Shown here: piece after piece, positions 14,273 to 22,000 of the stretch
Position numbering within the stretch: position 1 is the first letter of the stretch
Layout: every line of letters begins with the position of its first letter
NCBI GenBank assembly: GCA_964407925.1
Contig: CAYOXM010000001.1
Coordinates: forward strand, 62,001 to 126,000
DNA length: 64,000 nt
Direction: 5' to 3'
From: CAYOXM01 sp964407925
Lineage (GTDB): Bacteria; Patescibacteriota; Patescibacteriia; SG8-24
The notes under the pieces: generated by a model
Databases searched by the model: none
What the model saw: only the letters and a program-made list of their open reading frames with translations
What the model was told of the DNA's origin: nothing
Program-made: the position numbers and the translations under genes

Positions 14273-15838
14273 CTAAACGACCACGTCTTCCTTGCGCGCG
14301 AGGACGTACACGAACGCGCCGTAGAGCCAGAAGTAGAGCGCGAGCGTACGGACCTCGAGGTAGGTGGCGAGGAACGACTGGAAGGCGACGGCGACGAGCG
14401 CGGCGAGGTAACCGAGCGCGAGGCCGCGCGTCATGGGATCCTTCGACTGGCGCCACGTGGCGCGGGCAAGCCGGCCGAGCGCGACGAACATCCAGGCGAA
14501 GAACGCGAGGCCGAGCGTGCCGGTCTCGCCCCAAAGCGAGAACCAGTTGTTGTCGATGTATCCCTCGCTTCCGTACACGCCGAACGGCAGATTCAGCTTT
14601 TCGTAGACCGTCGTGTTGCCGAGGGCGGCCGCGGCTCCCCCTCCGTACTGTCCGGGGCCGACGCCGAAGAGCGGCGACGAGCGGACGACGACGAGCGGCG
14701 TCTGCACGAGCCAGAAGACGCGGCCGAGGCCGTAGTATTCGCCGCGCCACCGCTCGAACGAGAACGCCTCGAAGAACCGTTCGGCGACGGTCTGCTCCGG
14801 CGAGTCGATGAGGTAACGGACGGCTATGCCGGACCACGCGAGGTACATGAGCGCGACGGCGACGAACGCCGTGAACGTCGCCCGCACGCGCCAGTCCTTC
14901 ATGAGCCACGCGCCGATGACGAGCATGCCGAGCGCCCAGCCGAACCACGAGGCGCGCGAGAGCGTCAGGATGAGCGCGGGGAACGCGAGCGCGATGACCG
15001 CGCGGATTTTCTTCTTCTCGTCATTGTCGCGGGACTCGTAGAGGAAGCCGGCGCCGATGAGGAAGAAGAAACACAGGAACGTGCCGAGCTGGTCGAACCG
15101 GCCGAGGGTCGCGAAGACGCGCGCACCCGGATCCCAGAACTGGGACGTGCCGGAGGTGAGCTGGATGCTCTCGTAGAAGCGGCGTTCGCTCGGAATGAGG
15201 AACTCGTCGAGCGGGCCGCCGACGACCGCCTGCGCGATGCCGAGGATGCCTTCGAAAAGCACGATGCCGAACATCATCGCCGTCATCTTCTTCATGTACG
15301 CCTTGTCCGGCGCGAGGTAGACGACGATGAAGAAGAGCAGGATGAACCGGATGATCTGGCGCAGGCCGAGAATGCCATAGAGCGGCGGGACGGCATTCAC
15401 GATGAGCGAGGTCGCTGCGACGAGCAGGAAAAAGATGAACGGCAGGTCGATCGGCGTCGTGACCATCTTGCGTTCCTTCAGGAACAGCCGGACGGCGACG
15501 GAGGCGAGCAGGACGTAGATGAGCCCCTCGGAGAAATAGCGGGCGTAGATGTAGAGCTCGTCGCCGACGAATTTCAGGAGGAACGGCTCGAACGGGGTGT
15601 AGGCGGCGAGGAAGAGGATGACGTGGAGCGGCTTCAGGAAGGCGAGCCCGAAAATGACTATCGTCACGACGGCGGCGAACGCCTTGAGGGGCGAAGTCGC
15701 GGCGACGAGGGCGGAGGCGGCGAGGCCAGAGCCGAGGAGCAGCAAAAGGAAGTTCCTCCCCCGCCGGTCATGCGGATCGAGGTCGACCTCAAAGGCGCGA
15801 CCGATCTTTTCCATCAGGTGGGCCATATCTTTGGGCAT
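14273..15838 (-). CDS. O-antigen ligase/polymerase-like membrane protein
   Basis: A 521-residue protein with about 11-12 membrane helices from residue 30 on. It has a long extracytoplasmic loop at about 345-420 that includes the Wzy_C-type segment RSSPLFGVGPGQYGGG and EGYIDNNWFSLWGETGTLGLAFF. That pairing (a GVGPG turn and a late-loop NxWF..GE/xG stretch) is typical of WaaL/Wzy O-antigen ligases and polymerases. ATG 15838 has AAGGG just upstream. The role is joining or polymerising surface glycan repeat units. Ligase versus polymerase cannot be decided here. Confidence 0.85.
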   Translation of the reverse strand: MPKDMAHLMEKIGRAFEVDLDPHDRRGRNFLLLLLGSGLAASALVAATSPLKAFAAVVTIVIFGLAFLKPLHVILFLAAYTPFEPFLLKFVGDELYIYARYFSEGLIYVLLASVAVRLFLKERKMVTTPIDLPFIFFLLVAATSLIVNAVPPLYGILGLRQIIRFILLFFIVVYLAPDKAYMKKMTAMMFGIVLFEGILGIAQAVVGGPLDEFLIPSERRFYESIQLTSGTSQFWDPGARVFATLGRFDQLGTFLCFFFLIGAGFLYESRDNDEKKKIRAVIALAFPALILTLSRASWFGWALGMLVIGAWLMKDWRVRATFTAFVAVALMYLAWSGIAVRYLIDSPEQTVAERFFEAFSFERWRGEYYGLGRVFWLVQTPLVVVRSSPLFGVGPGQYGGGAAAALGNTTVYEKLNLPFGVYGSEGYIDNNWFSLWGETGTLGLAFFAWMFVALGRLARATWRQSKDPMTRGLALGYLAALVAVAFQSFLATYLEVRTLALYFWLYGAFVYVLARKEDVVV

Positions 15839-15885
15839 TGTACCCTTAATTGGCTTTTCTGGGGACTGTTGTCCACAGGAGGATG

Positions 15886-16004
15886 TGTGCGCCCGCAGCA
15901 GCTCGCATCTCCCGCGGGGAAACCCGCGAATGAGCCACTAGAGTCGTTATGCTCATTCGCGAAAGGTTCACGGTTTCCCCGGAGAGACGCGGCTGGCGGG
16001 CGCC
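15886..16004. repeat. Family A structured repeat, copy 5
   Basis: The outermost stem is GCGCCCGC (15890-15897) with GCGGGCGC (15996-16003). The second stem is GCATCTCCCGCGGGGAAAC (15905-15923) with GTTTCCCCGGAGAGACGC (15973-15990). The inner hairpin is CGCGAATGAGC (15925-15935) with GCTCATTCGCG (15951-15961). The constant AAAGGTTCACGGT is at 15962-15974. Confidence 0.9.
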
Positions 16005-16011
16005 TTTTTGT

Positions 16012-16230
16012 TTCATGGCGACGGAGGCGGGCGTCGCCTTCGGCCGACCGTAGCGCATGGCGCGAAGCCGCCGCGACATCCGGTCGCGTAGCGGTTCGCG
16101 GCTAGCATTAGAGGCGCGTCCGAACCACCATGAAAATAGGAGCATCGTGAGGAGCGCGCGAAATAAGAGACAGTGCTAAACGATTTTCTGTGTCGGAATG
16201 GCGGTGTCCGCCCGGCCTCCGACACACTTT
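16012..16230. repeat. Family C structured repeat, copy 1
   Basis: About 110 bp matching copy 2 at 17.39 kb closely (GGGCGTCGCCTTCGGCCGAC, CGCATGGCGCGAAGCCGCCG, a GCGAC..GTCGC hairpin, then a CGGTTCGCG segment), with a more diverged right part ending in CGATTTTCTGTGTCGG. An outer CGGAGGC pairs with GCCTCCG near 16,220. No gene was found in 15,839-16,318. Confidence 0.75.
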
Positions 16231-16246
16231 AAAAAAAGAAATCTAA

Positions 16247-16278
16247 AAGGGGCGGCTGACAAGCGTCAGCCGCCCCTT
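16247..16278 (-). terminator. Terminator of lipoprotein gene 1
   Basis: AAGGGGCGGCTGAC and GTCAGCCGCCCCTT form a 14-bp stem downstream of the minus-strand lipoprotein gene. A near-identical hairpin sits after its paralogue at 17,579-17,610. Confidence 0.75.
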
Positions 16279-16318
16279 CTTCGAGCGGACCCCGTTCGGT
16301 CCCGTACTGCGTACGGGC

Positions 16319-17104
16319 TTACTTGAAGTCCTTCATGTTCCCGGCCGCCGAGATGGTGCAGCCGCCTCCGACCATGATCCTGATGTTGCAGGACGGGCTG
16401 GAGACGGAGACCGTCTTGAGCGCGACGGGATCCCACCAGTTGCAGTTCACGAACTCGCGGGCGGCGGGAGTCATGGCCTTGAGGGCCGTGCTGTCGCCGA
16501 GGTTCGCCCAGGTGGAGGGCGGGACCATGTACGTGAGCTCGTAGAAGCCGGCACCGATCGTCACGGGAGCGTACTCGAGGTACTTGTCCGCGTTCGTGTC
16601 GGTGATGGCAGGGCCGGAGCTCCAGGTGACGCCCGGCAGGTTGCCGCGGAGCTCCGCGGTGGCGCTGCTCCCGACGTAGGCGGTCGAGAACTTCATCTGG
16701 CAGGCGCCGGTCACGACGACCGGAGCGGGCTGTGAAGTCCCTCCGCCAGCGTCGCCGCCGCCGGAACCGCCCGCGTCGCTGCCGCCGGAACCGGCGTCGG
16801 CGGGCGAACCGCCGGAGCCCGCATCCGTCGAGACCGGAGGCGTGCCTCCGGAACCGGCGTCCGTACCCGTGCCAGCGTCGCCGATCGGCGTACCGCCACC
16901 GCCGCCTCCGCCGCCGGAGTTGGCAGGAGCGCCGACGCTGCCGCCGGACTCTTTGCCGGTATCGCCCTTCTGGGGCGGCGTCTTGTCTGAGGGCGTACCC
17001 TCGGCGGTCTCGTCGCCATCGTCGGCGTCGGGACCCTGGTAGCCGCAGGCGGCCATGGTGAGAGCGAGGGCGAGAATCGTCAGAATGCCGTTGAACTTGG
17101 TCAT
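16319..17104 (-). CDS. Putative lipoprotein 1 with Gly/Asp/Ala-rich linker
   Basis: A 261-residue protein. The N-terminus MTKFNGILTILALALTMAAC is a lipoprotein signal with lipobox M-A-A-C (Cys 20). Residues about 21-130 are a low-complexity linker rich in TDAGSGG-type units. Residues about 135-261 form a folded domain beginning CQMKFSTAYVGSS and ending CNWWDP..CNIRIMVGGGCTISAAGNMKDFK with conserved Cys, Trp and Asn residues. This domain is shared with the gene at 17,637-18,317. Both genes sit in a tandemly repeated unit with family A, family C and terminator copies. GGAGGAAG precedes the ATG. The domain family and function are not recognised. Confidence 0.8.
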   Translation of the reverse strand: MTKFNGILTILALALTMAACGYQGPDADDGDETAEGTPSDKTPPQKGDTGKESGGSVGAPANSGGGGGGGGTPIGDAGTGTDAGSGGTPPVSTDAGSGGSPADAGSGGSDAGGSGGGDAGGGTSQPAPVVVTGACQMKFSTAYVGSSATAELRGNLPGVTWSSGPAITDTNADKYLEYAPVTIGAGFYELTYMVPPSTWANLGDSTALKAMTPAAREFVNCNWWDPVALKTVSVSSPSCNIRIMVGGGCTISAAGNMKDFK

Positions 17105-17188
17105 GTGTCTTCCTCCGAACGGGTTGCTTGCTATGCGGCTTTGGGCCGCGGGTTGTGGTTGACTGCGCTTGTTATCAAGGAACCTGAT

Positions 17189-17217
17189 ACTCTAGCACAT
17201 TTTTAGGCTTTTGTCAA
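17189..17217 (-). promoter_or_regulatory. Promoter of lipoprotein gene 1
   Basis: Minus strand: TTGACA at 17217-17212, 17 bp ending in TGC, TAGAGT at 17194-17189. The ATG is 85 bp downstream. Confidence 0.75.
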
Positions 17218-17261
17218 CCCTGCCATGTGCTGTTTTTTGGCTAAAATAACTCTATTTATCC

Positions 17262-17375
17262 TTGCGTCCGCAACAGCTCGCACCCCTCTGAAGGAACCCC
17301 CGTCGGCAGGACCAGAAACCTGCCGACGGGAGAGGTTCACGGTTCCATTCAGAGGGGTACGGCTGGCGGACGCCT
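17262..17375. repeat. Family A structured repeat, copy 6
   Basis: The outermost stem is GCGTCCGC (17264-17271) with GCGGACGC (17366-17373). The second stem is ACCCCTCTGAAGGAACC (17282-17298) with GGTTCCATTCAGAGGGGT (17341-17358). The inner hairpin is CCCGTCGGCAGG (17299-17310) with CCTGCCGACGGG (17319-17330). The constant AGAGGTTCACGGTT is at 17331-17344. Confidence 0.9.
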
Positions 17376-17387
17376 CTTAAGTTTCAC

Positions 17388-17545
17388 GGCGCCGGAGGGC
17401 GGGCGTCGCCTTCGGCCGACCGTCGCGCATGGCGCGAAGCCGCCGCGACCTCCGGTCGCGTGACGGTTCGCGCCTAGCGTGAGGAAAATCGCTGGAGGCG
17501 ATTTTCTGCGTCGGTCCGAGGGTGGCGGCCGACCTCCGGCGCCGC
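17388..17545. repeat. Family C structured repeat, copy 2
   Basis: The outer stem GGCGCCGGAGG (from 17389) pairs with CCTCCGGCGCC (17533-17543). Inside are a GCGACCTCCGGTCGC hairpin and a GAAAATCGC/GCGATTTTC hairpin (17481-17505). Most of the left 100 bp matches copy 1 at 16.0 kb. Confidence 0.8.
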
Positions 17546-17578
17546 TTAAAAAGGAAGATTCGCTTTTATATAAAAGGA

Positions 17579-17610
17579 AAGGGGCGGCCGACAAGTGTCG
17601 ACCGCCCCTT
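17579..17610 (-). terminator. Terminator of lipoprotein gene 2
   Basis: AAGGGGCGG...CCGCCCCTT hairpin downstream of the minus-strand gene, homologous to the one at 16,247-16,278. Confidence 0.7.
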
Positions 17611-17636
17611 CGAAGGCGTTACAGGCGAGCCGGAGC

Positions 17637-18317
17637 TCACTTGTAGTTCTTCATGTTCCCGTTGCCCGAGATGGCGCAGGCCGGGCCGACCTTGATCGCG
17701 AGCTTGCAGCCCGGATCGCCGCTCGACACCACCTTCGAGTTCGCCGCGTCCCACCAGTTGCACTGGATGAACGAGCGAGCATCGTCGGTCATGCGCTTCA
17801 GCATCTCCGGGTCGCCGTACAGCGCCCAGTTCGTGCGGGGAACCTCGTTCTTGCACTCGCGGTCGCGGTAGGACAGCACGTAGCTGCCTTCCGGGATCGA
17901 CGAGTACTTGAGCTCGAGACGCCCGTCCGAGTCGCTGTCCGTGATGTACTGGCCTTCCGACCAGGTCATCCCGGGAAGCGTTCCGACGACGTCACCGCAG
18001 GGCGAACCCGAGATGTAGTCGTCGGCGAACTGGAGCAGGCAGGCCGCGGGGCTGATCACCGGAGCCGGGAGGTTCCCGGTGGTGGGGCCGCCGCCGGCGT
18101 CGGTCGTGGCGTTGCCGCCCGTACCGGCGTCGTTGGCGCCGCCCGTGCCCGTGTCGCCGCCCGTTCCGGCGTCGCCGCCGGAACCGCAGTGCTCCGTGCA
18201 GGGAGGAGGCGGGGCGGCCGAGTGGCCTTCCGACTCTTCGTCCTGCAGGCCGCAGCCGACGGTGACGAGGGACATGAGGGCGAAGCAGATCGCAACCGAG
18301 TTCTTGATCGTGTTCAT
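17637..18317 (-). CDS. Putative lipoprotein 2, paralogue of lipoprotein 1
   Basis: A 226-residue protein. The signal MNTIKNSVAICFALMSLVTV is followed by G-C (lipobox V-T-V-G-C). A linker rich in GGDAGTGG-type repeats covers about residues 40-85. The C-terminal domain starts CLLQFADDYISGSPC and ends CNWWDAANSKVVSS..CKLAIKVGPACAISGNGNMKNYK, matching lipoprotein 1. AAGGAG precedes the ATG. No separate promoter is visible: the gene probably receives read-through from the exported coiled-coil gene upstream, past a hairpin at 18,381-18,412. Function unknown. Confidence 0.8.
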   Translation of the reverse strand: MNTIKNSVAICFALMSLVTVGCGLQDEESEGHSAAPPPPCTEHCGSGGDAGTGGDTGTGGANDAGTGGNATTDAGGGPTTGNLPAPVISPAACLLQFADDYISGSPCGDVVGTLPGMTWSEGQYITDSDSDGRLELKYSSIPEGSYVLSYRDRECKNEVPRTNWALYGDPEMLKRMTDDARSFIQCNWWDAANSKVVSSGDPGCKLAIKVGPACAISGNGNMKNYK

Positions 18318-18380
18318 GAGAGACTCCTTGTCTTCTGTGTTTCTGTGATGGGTTGGTGTACCGAGGTACGGAAATCGTGT

Positions 18381-18412
18381 GAGGGGCGGCGGCGAATTCC
18401 GCCGCCCCTCTG
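18381..18412 (-). terminator. Strong hairpin between exported protein and lipoprotein 2
   Basis: GAGGGGCGGCGG and CCGCCGCCCCTC form a 12-bp stem around CGAATT. There is no clear T-run on the minus strand, so it may be a partial terminator or an mRNA-stabilising element rather than a full stop. Confidence 0.5.
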
Positions 18413-18428
18413 CTCGTGCCGGCCGGAC

Positions 18429-19349
18429 TCAGAACGTGAGACCGACCATGCCGGCGCCGCCGATCGCGAGAGACGTGCCGCCCTGCCCGAACTTCGGGCC
18501 GACCAGCAGGTTCAGCGAGGCGTCGAAGACGCCGTAGCGGACGCCGATGCCGCCGTCGAACGGCAAGTAGGAGGCCTTCGCCTTCAGCTTGTCGTTGTAG
18601 CCGGCCCAGAGCGTCGAGACGCCGCCGGTCACGTACCAGTTCGGGTGGAAGTCGTAACCGACCCCCGCACGACCGTACGCGCCGACCGGCGAGCTCCCGA
18701 ACGAGAACGACGCGCCGCCGTCGAACGCGATCCAGGTCTTCTTGTTGAAGAAGAGCTGGAGCCGCGCGACGACCGGAACGCCGGTGTACGTCGAGCCGTC
18801 GAACGCCGGGAGGACGAGCGCGCCGACGCGCGGGCCGAACTTGGGGCGCGAAGCCTCGAGGTCGGACACGCGGGTGTCGAGCGCCTTGACGTCCTTCTGC
18901 AGCTGGAGGATCTGGCCGCCCAGCTTGAGCTCGAGGTCCACGTAGTCCTGGATCAAGAACTTGTACTTCTTGTCCAGGTCTTCGCGGAGCGCGTCGACGT
19001 CGGTGCGGAGCTGCGCGATCTTCTTGTCGTGCTCGGCGTCCTTCTCGTCGAGACCGTCGACCCGCTTCTTCAGGTCGTCGTACTTCTTCTGAAGCGCGGC
19101 GACCTGGCCCTTGAGCCAGGCGATGTCCGACGCCATCTTCGCGATCTTCGCGTGATCGGCGTCGGAGAGCCCGTTGCAGGTCGGCGTCGCGGCGGGTGCC
19201 GCGCCGTTCGCCATGCAGGCGCGCAGGCAGGCCGCCATCTTCGGCGGGAGCTGCGTGCTCGTCTCGGGGATCGTCTGCGCGGACGCGAGCGGCGCCAGCG
19301 CGAGGACGAAAGCGGTCACGAGGAACTGGATCAGGATCTTTGCGTTCAT
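18429..19349 (-). CDS. Exported coiled-coil protein with beta-rich, barrel-like C-terminus
   Basis: A 306-residue protein. Residues 1-24 are a signal peptide (LVTAFVLALAPLASA). After a short Cys-containing segment, residues about 60-165 are a long heptad coiled coil (DIAWLKGQVAALQKKYDDLKKRVDGL and on). Residues about 170-306 are a series of alternating amphipathic strands (VGALVLPAFDG, VVARLQLFFNKKTWIAFDGG, GAYGRAGVGYDFHPNWYVTGG) ending in AGMVGLTF with a C-terminal Phe. That layout resembles coiled-coil outer-membrane beta proteins, unexpected if the cell is a monoderm CPR bacterium. AAGGAG precedes the ATG. The promoter lies 225 bp upstream with a structured leader. Confidence 0.7.
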   Translation of the reverse strand: MNAKILIQFLVTAFVLALAPLASAQTIPETSTQLPPKMAACLRACMANGAAPAATPTCNGLSDADHAKIAKMASDIAWLKGQVAALQKKYDDLKKRVDGLDEKDAEHDKKIAQLRTDVDALREDLDKKYKFLIQDYVDLELKLGGQILQLQKDVKALDTRVSDLEASRPKFGPRVGALVLPAFDGSTYTGVPVVARLQLFFNKKTWIAFDGGASFSFGSSPVGAYGRAGVGYDFHPNWYVTGGVSTLWAGYNDKLKAKASYLPFDGGIGVRYGVFDASLNLLVGPKFGQGGTSLAIGGAGMVGLTF

Positions 19350-19567
19350 CTGGATCTCCTTCCCCTGAAAGGGGCAGTTGCGGGTTTGCCCTTTCGGGGC
19401 GGTTGACTGCGACTATTTCGGTGCGATTGCTTCGTCTTCAGTTGTAGAGAACGACCAGCGCGCTTTCGTGAAGCGCTGGGACCGTCTGGCGAAGACGAGG
19501 ATAAGGAGGAGGTATCATCGCCATCCGCCAAACGGTCCCAAGGCTCTACGGGTTCTTATTGTGCGAA
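19350..19567 (-). promoter_or_regulatory. Long structured 5' leader
   Basis: About 218 nt separate the predicted start site from the ATG. On the RNA strand, GGGACCGT-TTGGCG pairs with CGCCAG-ACGGTCCC across about 30 nt. An AGCGC..GCGCT hairpin and two GCCCC/GGGGC-type hairpins lie nearer the start codon, the last just before the AAGGAG site. This could be a regulatory leader. No known riboswitch class was recognised. Confidence 0.4.
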
Positions 19568-19573
19568 CAAAGG

Positions 19574-19602
19574 ACTGTAGCATAAAAGTGAGGCTTTGTC
19601 AA
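19574..19602 (-). promoter_or_regulatory. Promoter of the exported coiled-coil protein gene
   Basis: Minus strand: TTGACA at 19602-19597, 17 bp ending in TGC, TACAGT at 19579-19574. Confidence 0.75.
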
Positions 19603-19661
19603 GGATGGCTGACAGACTTTGGTCTGCCTTATTTGAGCTTAAGGAGCTTTAAGCCTGACGG

Positions 19662-19880
19662 TGGCGGCTGCATAGCTCGCATCCGAGTCGGCGAGCCCCG
19701 CAAATGCGCCACTAGACTCGTTATGCGCATTTGCGAAAGGTTCACGGTCTCGCGACCCGGATGCGGCTTGCCGCTGGCTTTTGTTAAGGCTCGCGGTTTC
19801 GCACAGAGGGTTGCGGCTGGCGGCCGCCTCTTATTTGAGGGGGCAATGCTCGCGCGCTTATGGGCGCGCTCAAAGGAAGA
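19662..19880. repeat. Family A structured repeat, copy 7, plus a truncated copy and tail
   Basis: The outer stem GCATCCG (19679-19685) pairs with CGGATGC (19758-19764), with GTCG-CGAG/CTCG-CGAC inside. The inner hairpin CGCAAATGCGC pairs with GCGCATTTGCG, loop CACTAGACTCGTTAT. Compared with copies 4, 5 and 8 the stem has changed on both sides. The constant AAAGGTTCACGGT is at 19736-19748. A second, truncated piece with GCGGCTGGCGGCCGC and the GCGCGC tail hairpin follows to 19,880. Confidence 0.85.
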
Positions 19881-19919
19881 TTCGCCTTAAATGGGCTTTT
19901 TTGGCTTATTTAAGGAGAA

Positions 19920-19946
19920 AGCCCCCTCATTTTGAGGAGGCTTAGC
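19920..19946 (-). terminator. Terminator of the Wzz-like gene
   Basis: AAGCC(C)CCTC ATTTT GAGG AGGCTT hairpin downstream of the minus-strand Wzz-like gene, followed on that strand by TTTCT. Confidence 0.5.
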
Positions 19947-19970
19947 CTTATTTACGCTTATTTCCGCTTT

Positions 19971-20612
19971 TTAGCCGTGGAAGGAGATGAGGGGGCGCTT
20001 TTTGGCAGTCGCGAGGACATAGCCCGAGCCGGCGATGATACCGAGGACGAAGCCCATGAAGGCGTTCGCCGGGACGTTCGGCTTGACCGGCCAGCGCGAC
20101 TGGAGCGGTTCGTCAACGAGTTTCACCTGGAGGTCGCCGCCGCCGACGTACTGCCAGCCCTCGGTCGTGAGGACGAAGGCGATGGCGCGGGCGATCTGCG
20201 TCGCCTGGGCGGGATCGGTATGGTAGACGGTAACGACGAGCATGCCGGAACCGCGGATGACGCGGGTCTCGATCATCTCCTTCCACTGCTTGCGCTTCTT
20301 CGTCTCGTCAGTCTTGAACACCGACTGGTCGATGTTGAACTTCGACGCCATGACCTTGTCGTAGAACGACGTGGTGTAAACGATCTGCGCGAGGTTGTCG
20401 GAGATGCGTTCGGACGCCTTGATGGCGGTGTACGGGTCGGTCTGCGACAACTGCTTCTGGATGATGAGCAGGCGCATCGACGAACTGTACTGGAGCGGAA
20501 ACAGGAAACTGAGCCCCGCGCCGAAAACGGCGGTGACGAGGGCGAAGAGGACGATCCTCTTCCAGCCGTCCGCGAGCGCTTCAAAATAGTGGGATTCTTG
20601 CATGGGGGGCAT
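19971..20612 (-). CDS. Wzz-like polysaccharide chain-length/export regulator
   Basis: A 213-residue protein with two membrane helices, at about 18-40 (WKRIVLFALVTAVFGAGLSFLF) and about 180-202 (AFMGFVLGIIAGSGYVLATA). Between them is an extracytoplasmic helical domain, and the second helix is preceded by the Pro-rich VDEPLQSRWPVKPNVP. This is the Wzz/polysaccharide co-polymerase layout, without a C-terminal tyrosine-kinase domain. It probably works with the O-antigen-ligase-like and glycosyltransferase genes nearby. Two in-frame ATGs (20612 and 20603); the predicted start site is only about 10 nt upstream, so the leader is very short. Confidence 0.8.
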   Translation of the reverse strand: MPPMQESHYFEALADGWKRIVLFALVTAVFGAGLSFLFPLQYSSSMRLLIIQKQLSQTDPYTAIKASERISDNLAQIVYTTSFYDKVMASKFNIDQSVFKTDETKKRKQWKEMIETRVIRGSGMLVVTVYHTDPAQATQIARAIAFVLTTEGWQYVGGGDLQVKLVDEPLQSRWPVKPNVPANAFMGFVLGIIAGSGYVLATAKKRPLISFHG

Positions 20613-20628
20613 CGTTTAGTGACCGAGG

Positions 20629-20657
20629 ACCATAGCACGAAATGGGGCGTTTGTCAA
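20629..20657 (-). promoter_or_regulatory. Promoter of the Wzz-like gene
   Basis: Minus strand: TTGACA at 20657-20652, 17 bp ending in TGC, TATGGT at 20634-20629. Confidence 0.75.
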
Positions 20658-20720
20658 TCGTAGGAGGTTAAGAGGTTGAGAGGTTTAAAGGTTAAAAGAT
20701 GCTTTCAACCTCTCGTCTCA

Positions 20721-21994
20721 TCAACGCTGCGGCGCGGTACCGAGAAGCACGTCGACGGTCCTTTCCCCTCCCCCGCGAGAGAACGTCACGGCGACCGTGG
20801 TTCCGGGCNNNNNNNNNNNNNNNNNNNNNNNNNNNNNNNNNNNNNNNNNNNNNNNNNNNNNNNNNNNNNNNNNNNNNNNNNNNNNNNNNNNNNNNNNNNN
20901 NNNNNNNNGACGGTCCTTTCCCCTCCCCCGCGAGAGAACGTCACGGCGACCGTGGTTCCGGGCGCGTACTCGGCGAGCAGGTCGGCAAGCGGACTCTTGG
21001 CGCTCACTTCCTGGCCTCCGACGGCGGTGATGATGTCGCCGGCGGCGATTCCCGCGACGTCCGCCGGACCGCGGCGGTCGACCGCGGCGGCCTTGCCGTC
21101 GAGGGCCGCGCTCGCGAGCGCGCCACGGCGAGGGAGGGAGGAATTGCCGGACGCGAGACGGGAGAGGTCGACGTAGCGGAGGCCGAGATACGGACGCGCG
21201 ACGCGCTTGTCACGCAGGACGCCGCCGATCATCCGCGAGACGGCTTCGAGCGGGACGGCGACGGCGTCATCGCCAGCCTTGCCGTCGAGGATGCCGACGA
21301 CCTCGCCCTCGCGGTTCAGGACCATGGCGCCGGCCAGCACGCCGCCCGCACCGGACAGGCGCAGGACCCTCTGCATCCGCTCGGAAGAACGGACGAGCCC
21401 CGCGAGGTCGGCGGCGGGCGCGTCGTCGTACGCGACGACGCCGAGGCGGCGAAGGCCGCCGGAGGCGTCGAAGGAGAAGGCGGACTCGCCCGGCTGGAGC
21501 GCGCGGCCTTCGCCGAAGGCGGTCACGGGGAGGTTGGACGCCTCGACTTTCATGAACGCGACGTCGGAATACGGGTCGCGGATGACGTCGGTGACGGGAT
21601 ACGCCTTCGTCCCCACGAGCGCGACGAGCGATTTCGCCCCCTTCGGCCTGACGACGGCGGAGGCGTGCGACATGATCCAGCCGTCGGACGTGAGGACGGC
21701 GCCCGAACCGACGGCTTCGCTCGGCACGTAGGCGTCGGCGAGCGGACCGGCGACGCCGGATTTGGCGGGAAAGAAAACGACGGCCGACCGCTCCGCGGCG
21801 ACCGCGGCAGGGAGCGGCGCCTCGTCGACGCGCTTGTCCGTCACCGGACCGCCCACGAGCATCGTCGCGCCGCCGCCGAACATCGAGGCAGGGACGAGAT
21901 ACGCGATGACGACGAGCATGCCGGTGATGCCCGCCGCGAGGCCGAAGAACACGCTGACGATGACGGTGGACACGAACGGACGGGAGGTTTTCAT
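20721..21994 (-). CDS. HtrA-like trypsin-fold/PDZ protein, probably catalytically inactive; split by assembly gap
   Basis: One membrane segment at about 8-35, a trypsin-like domain (about 80-255) and a C-terminal PDZ domain (about 265-360: PYLGLRYVDLS, GPADVAGIAAGDIITAVGGQEV). The 100 N and one copy of the flanking 55-bp duplicate split the gene. Joining 21994-20909 to 20753-20724 gives a 372-residue protein ending DVLLGTAPQR and a TGA at 20723. In the protease domain the Asp segment (DPYSDVAFMKV) is present. The usual TNxHV His site reads IMSHASAV (His shifted by two) and the usual GNSGG site reads GAGGVLAGAMVLNREGEVVGI, with no Ser. It is therefore likely a pseudo-protease that binds peptides. 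It leads nothing downstream and ends a leftward operon. Confidence 0.75.
20754..20963. other. Assembly gap: 100 N flanked by an identical 55-bp sequence
   Basis: Positions 20754-20808 and 20909-20963 are identical, with exactly 100 N between (20809-20908). A repeat of 55 bp equals a common assembler k-mer length, so this is probably an overlap that was scaffolded but not merged. Collapsing it restores one reading frame across the HtrA-like gene. Confidence 0.9.
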
Positions 21995-22000
21995 GGCGGT

